Assembly: GCA_951812315.1 (NCBI GenBank)
Contig: CATOSA010000043.1
Span: forward strand, 1 to 43,722
Source of the DNA: an uncultured Burkholderiales bacterium
Lineage (GTDB): Bacteria; Pseudomonadota; Gammaproteobacteria; Burkholderiales; Eutrophovitaceae
Length of the DNA: 43,722 bases
Reading direction: 5' to 3'
Part shown: in pieces, positions 43,233 to 43,722 of the stretch
Position numbering within the stretch: position 1 is the stretch's first letter
Layout: each line of letters opens with the position of its first letter
Notes under the pieces: generated by a model
What the model saw: only the letters and a program-made list of their open reading frames with translations
Databases searched by the model: none
What the model was told of the DNA's origin: nothing
Translations under genes and position numbers: made by a program

Positions 43233-43722
43233 CGATACACACCCCGTCGTGAACATTCTTTCACGGCCTTGATCCGGACTTTCACACTGCAAATTTGACT
43301 TTGTCGTCCGCAGCCTGCCATTTGTGCTGTTTGGCCTCGGATGCGGCTAGACCAGTGCCGGTCAGCGCGCGATTTCACCCGATCGCCCCGGAAAGCCGTA
43401 GTTTTGCCGAATGACAGCGTATCGAACCCGGTACCGATGGCATGCGGGCGTATCAATCACGCATCGATATTGCGATCAAGATGCGCTCGAAATGCGGTAT
43501 GAACATATAATTCACTTGGCGTTGTAAAAACGTCGCCGCCGTGCTTTCCGGGTGACGACGCGCCGCGGGACCAATGCTGAATTTCCCTGGGTGAAGCGAT
43601 TTCGATTCACAGATGCCGCACTGGTATAAGATCACTGTTGCTGCGACTGACAAGTAGTGATTCACTAACATGGTGCAAACCTTGATTTCGGCTTGATCGA
43701 CTTCAAGATATGTGCCTTTGAT
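43233..43722. other. Window end, no supported gene
   Basis: After the GGDEF/EAL stop, a weak hairpin (CGTGAA, 6-base loop, TTCACG; 43248-43265) may terminate its transcript. A leftward open frame at 43453-43671 (72 residues) lacks a ribosome binding site or family resemblance and is not called. Nothing else is visible in these 490 bases. Confidence 0.4.

Noticed and set aside
43453..43671. Leftward 72-codon frame near the window end
   Set aside because: No ribosome binding site, no recognised motif and unusual composition.

Overview
The window looks like a chromosomal segment of a gammaproteobacterium. Protein style (Ppk1, Ppx, HemN, glutathionyl-hydroquinone reductase, CDF-like transporter), GC content in the mid-fifties and outer-membrane/periplasmic proteins with Sec, Tat and lipoprotein signals all point to a Gram-negative proteobacterium. 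I cannot place it further with confidence; a marine or sediment lineage is only a guess.

Layout. (1) 1-4.5 kb: polyphosphate block: a CHAD-type gene cut by the window start and transcribed leftward, then divergent ppk1 (one frameshift) and ppx. (2) 4.6-16 kb: mostly leftward housekeeping and accessory genes: beta-barrel outer-membrane protein, amidase, PhyH-type dioxygenase, VOC protein, methyltransferase, SRAP (YedK/HMCES-type) protein; rightward lipocalin-like protein and a DUF2141-DoxX fusion; then frameshifted hemN and an SDR. (3) 15.5-17.6 kb: a DUF1772 protein and a frameshifted NmrA-like protein, divergent from a TetR regulator, with two abutting perfect 15-bp dyads between them. (4) 17.7-26.1 kb, mostly rightward: a lipoprotein and a secreted HExxH protein that overlap by 4 bp, an SLC13/TrkA-C permease, a charged-repeat small protein with an internal stop, a CxxCH cytochrome with a His/Asp/Glu-rich tail, leftward glutathionyl-hydroquinone reductase, a CDF-like protein and a PotD-like binding protein. 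(5) 26.2-27.4 kb: an IS3-family element without matching target duplications. (6) 27.4-40.4 kb: a single leftward operon. (7) 41.1-43.2 kb: a divergent GGDEF/EAL protein.

The most interesting region is the leftward operon 40449 to 27374. In transcription order it encodes a GAF-GAF-TM-HlyD protein, a PqqD-M50 peptidase-HlyD membrane protein, a SecA-like ATPase, a separate HlyD adaptor, and a very large LEPR-XLL/DUF4347 surface protein with DUF2341/LamG modules and 94-residue repeats. The first four genes are coupled or closely spaced, the giant protein has no visible Sec signal, and the operon faces a c-di-GMP enzyme. I infer a dedicated export system for the giant protein, with a SecA-like motor and three HlyD-type periplasmic parts. 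No ABC exporter or TolC is visible in the window.

The window carries many reading-frame breaks: ppk1, NmrA-like gene, hemN, the charged-repeat gene, SecA-like gene (two), HlyD (frameshift plus stop) and the giant gene (three plus a chimeric 3' end). Several lie in short homopolymers, so consensus errors are a serious alternative to real decay. No tRNA, rRNA or CRISPR array was seen.
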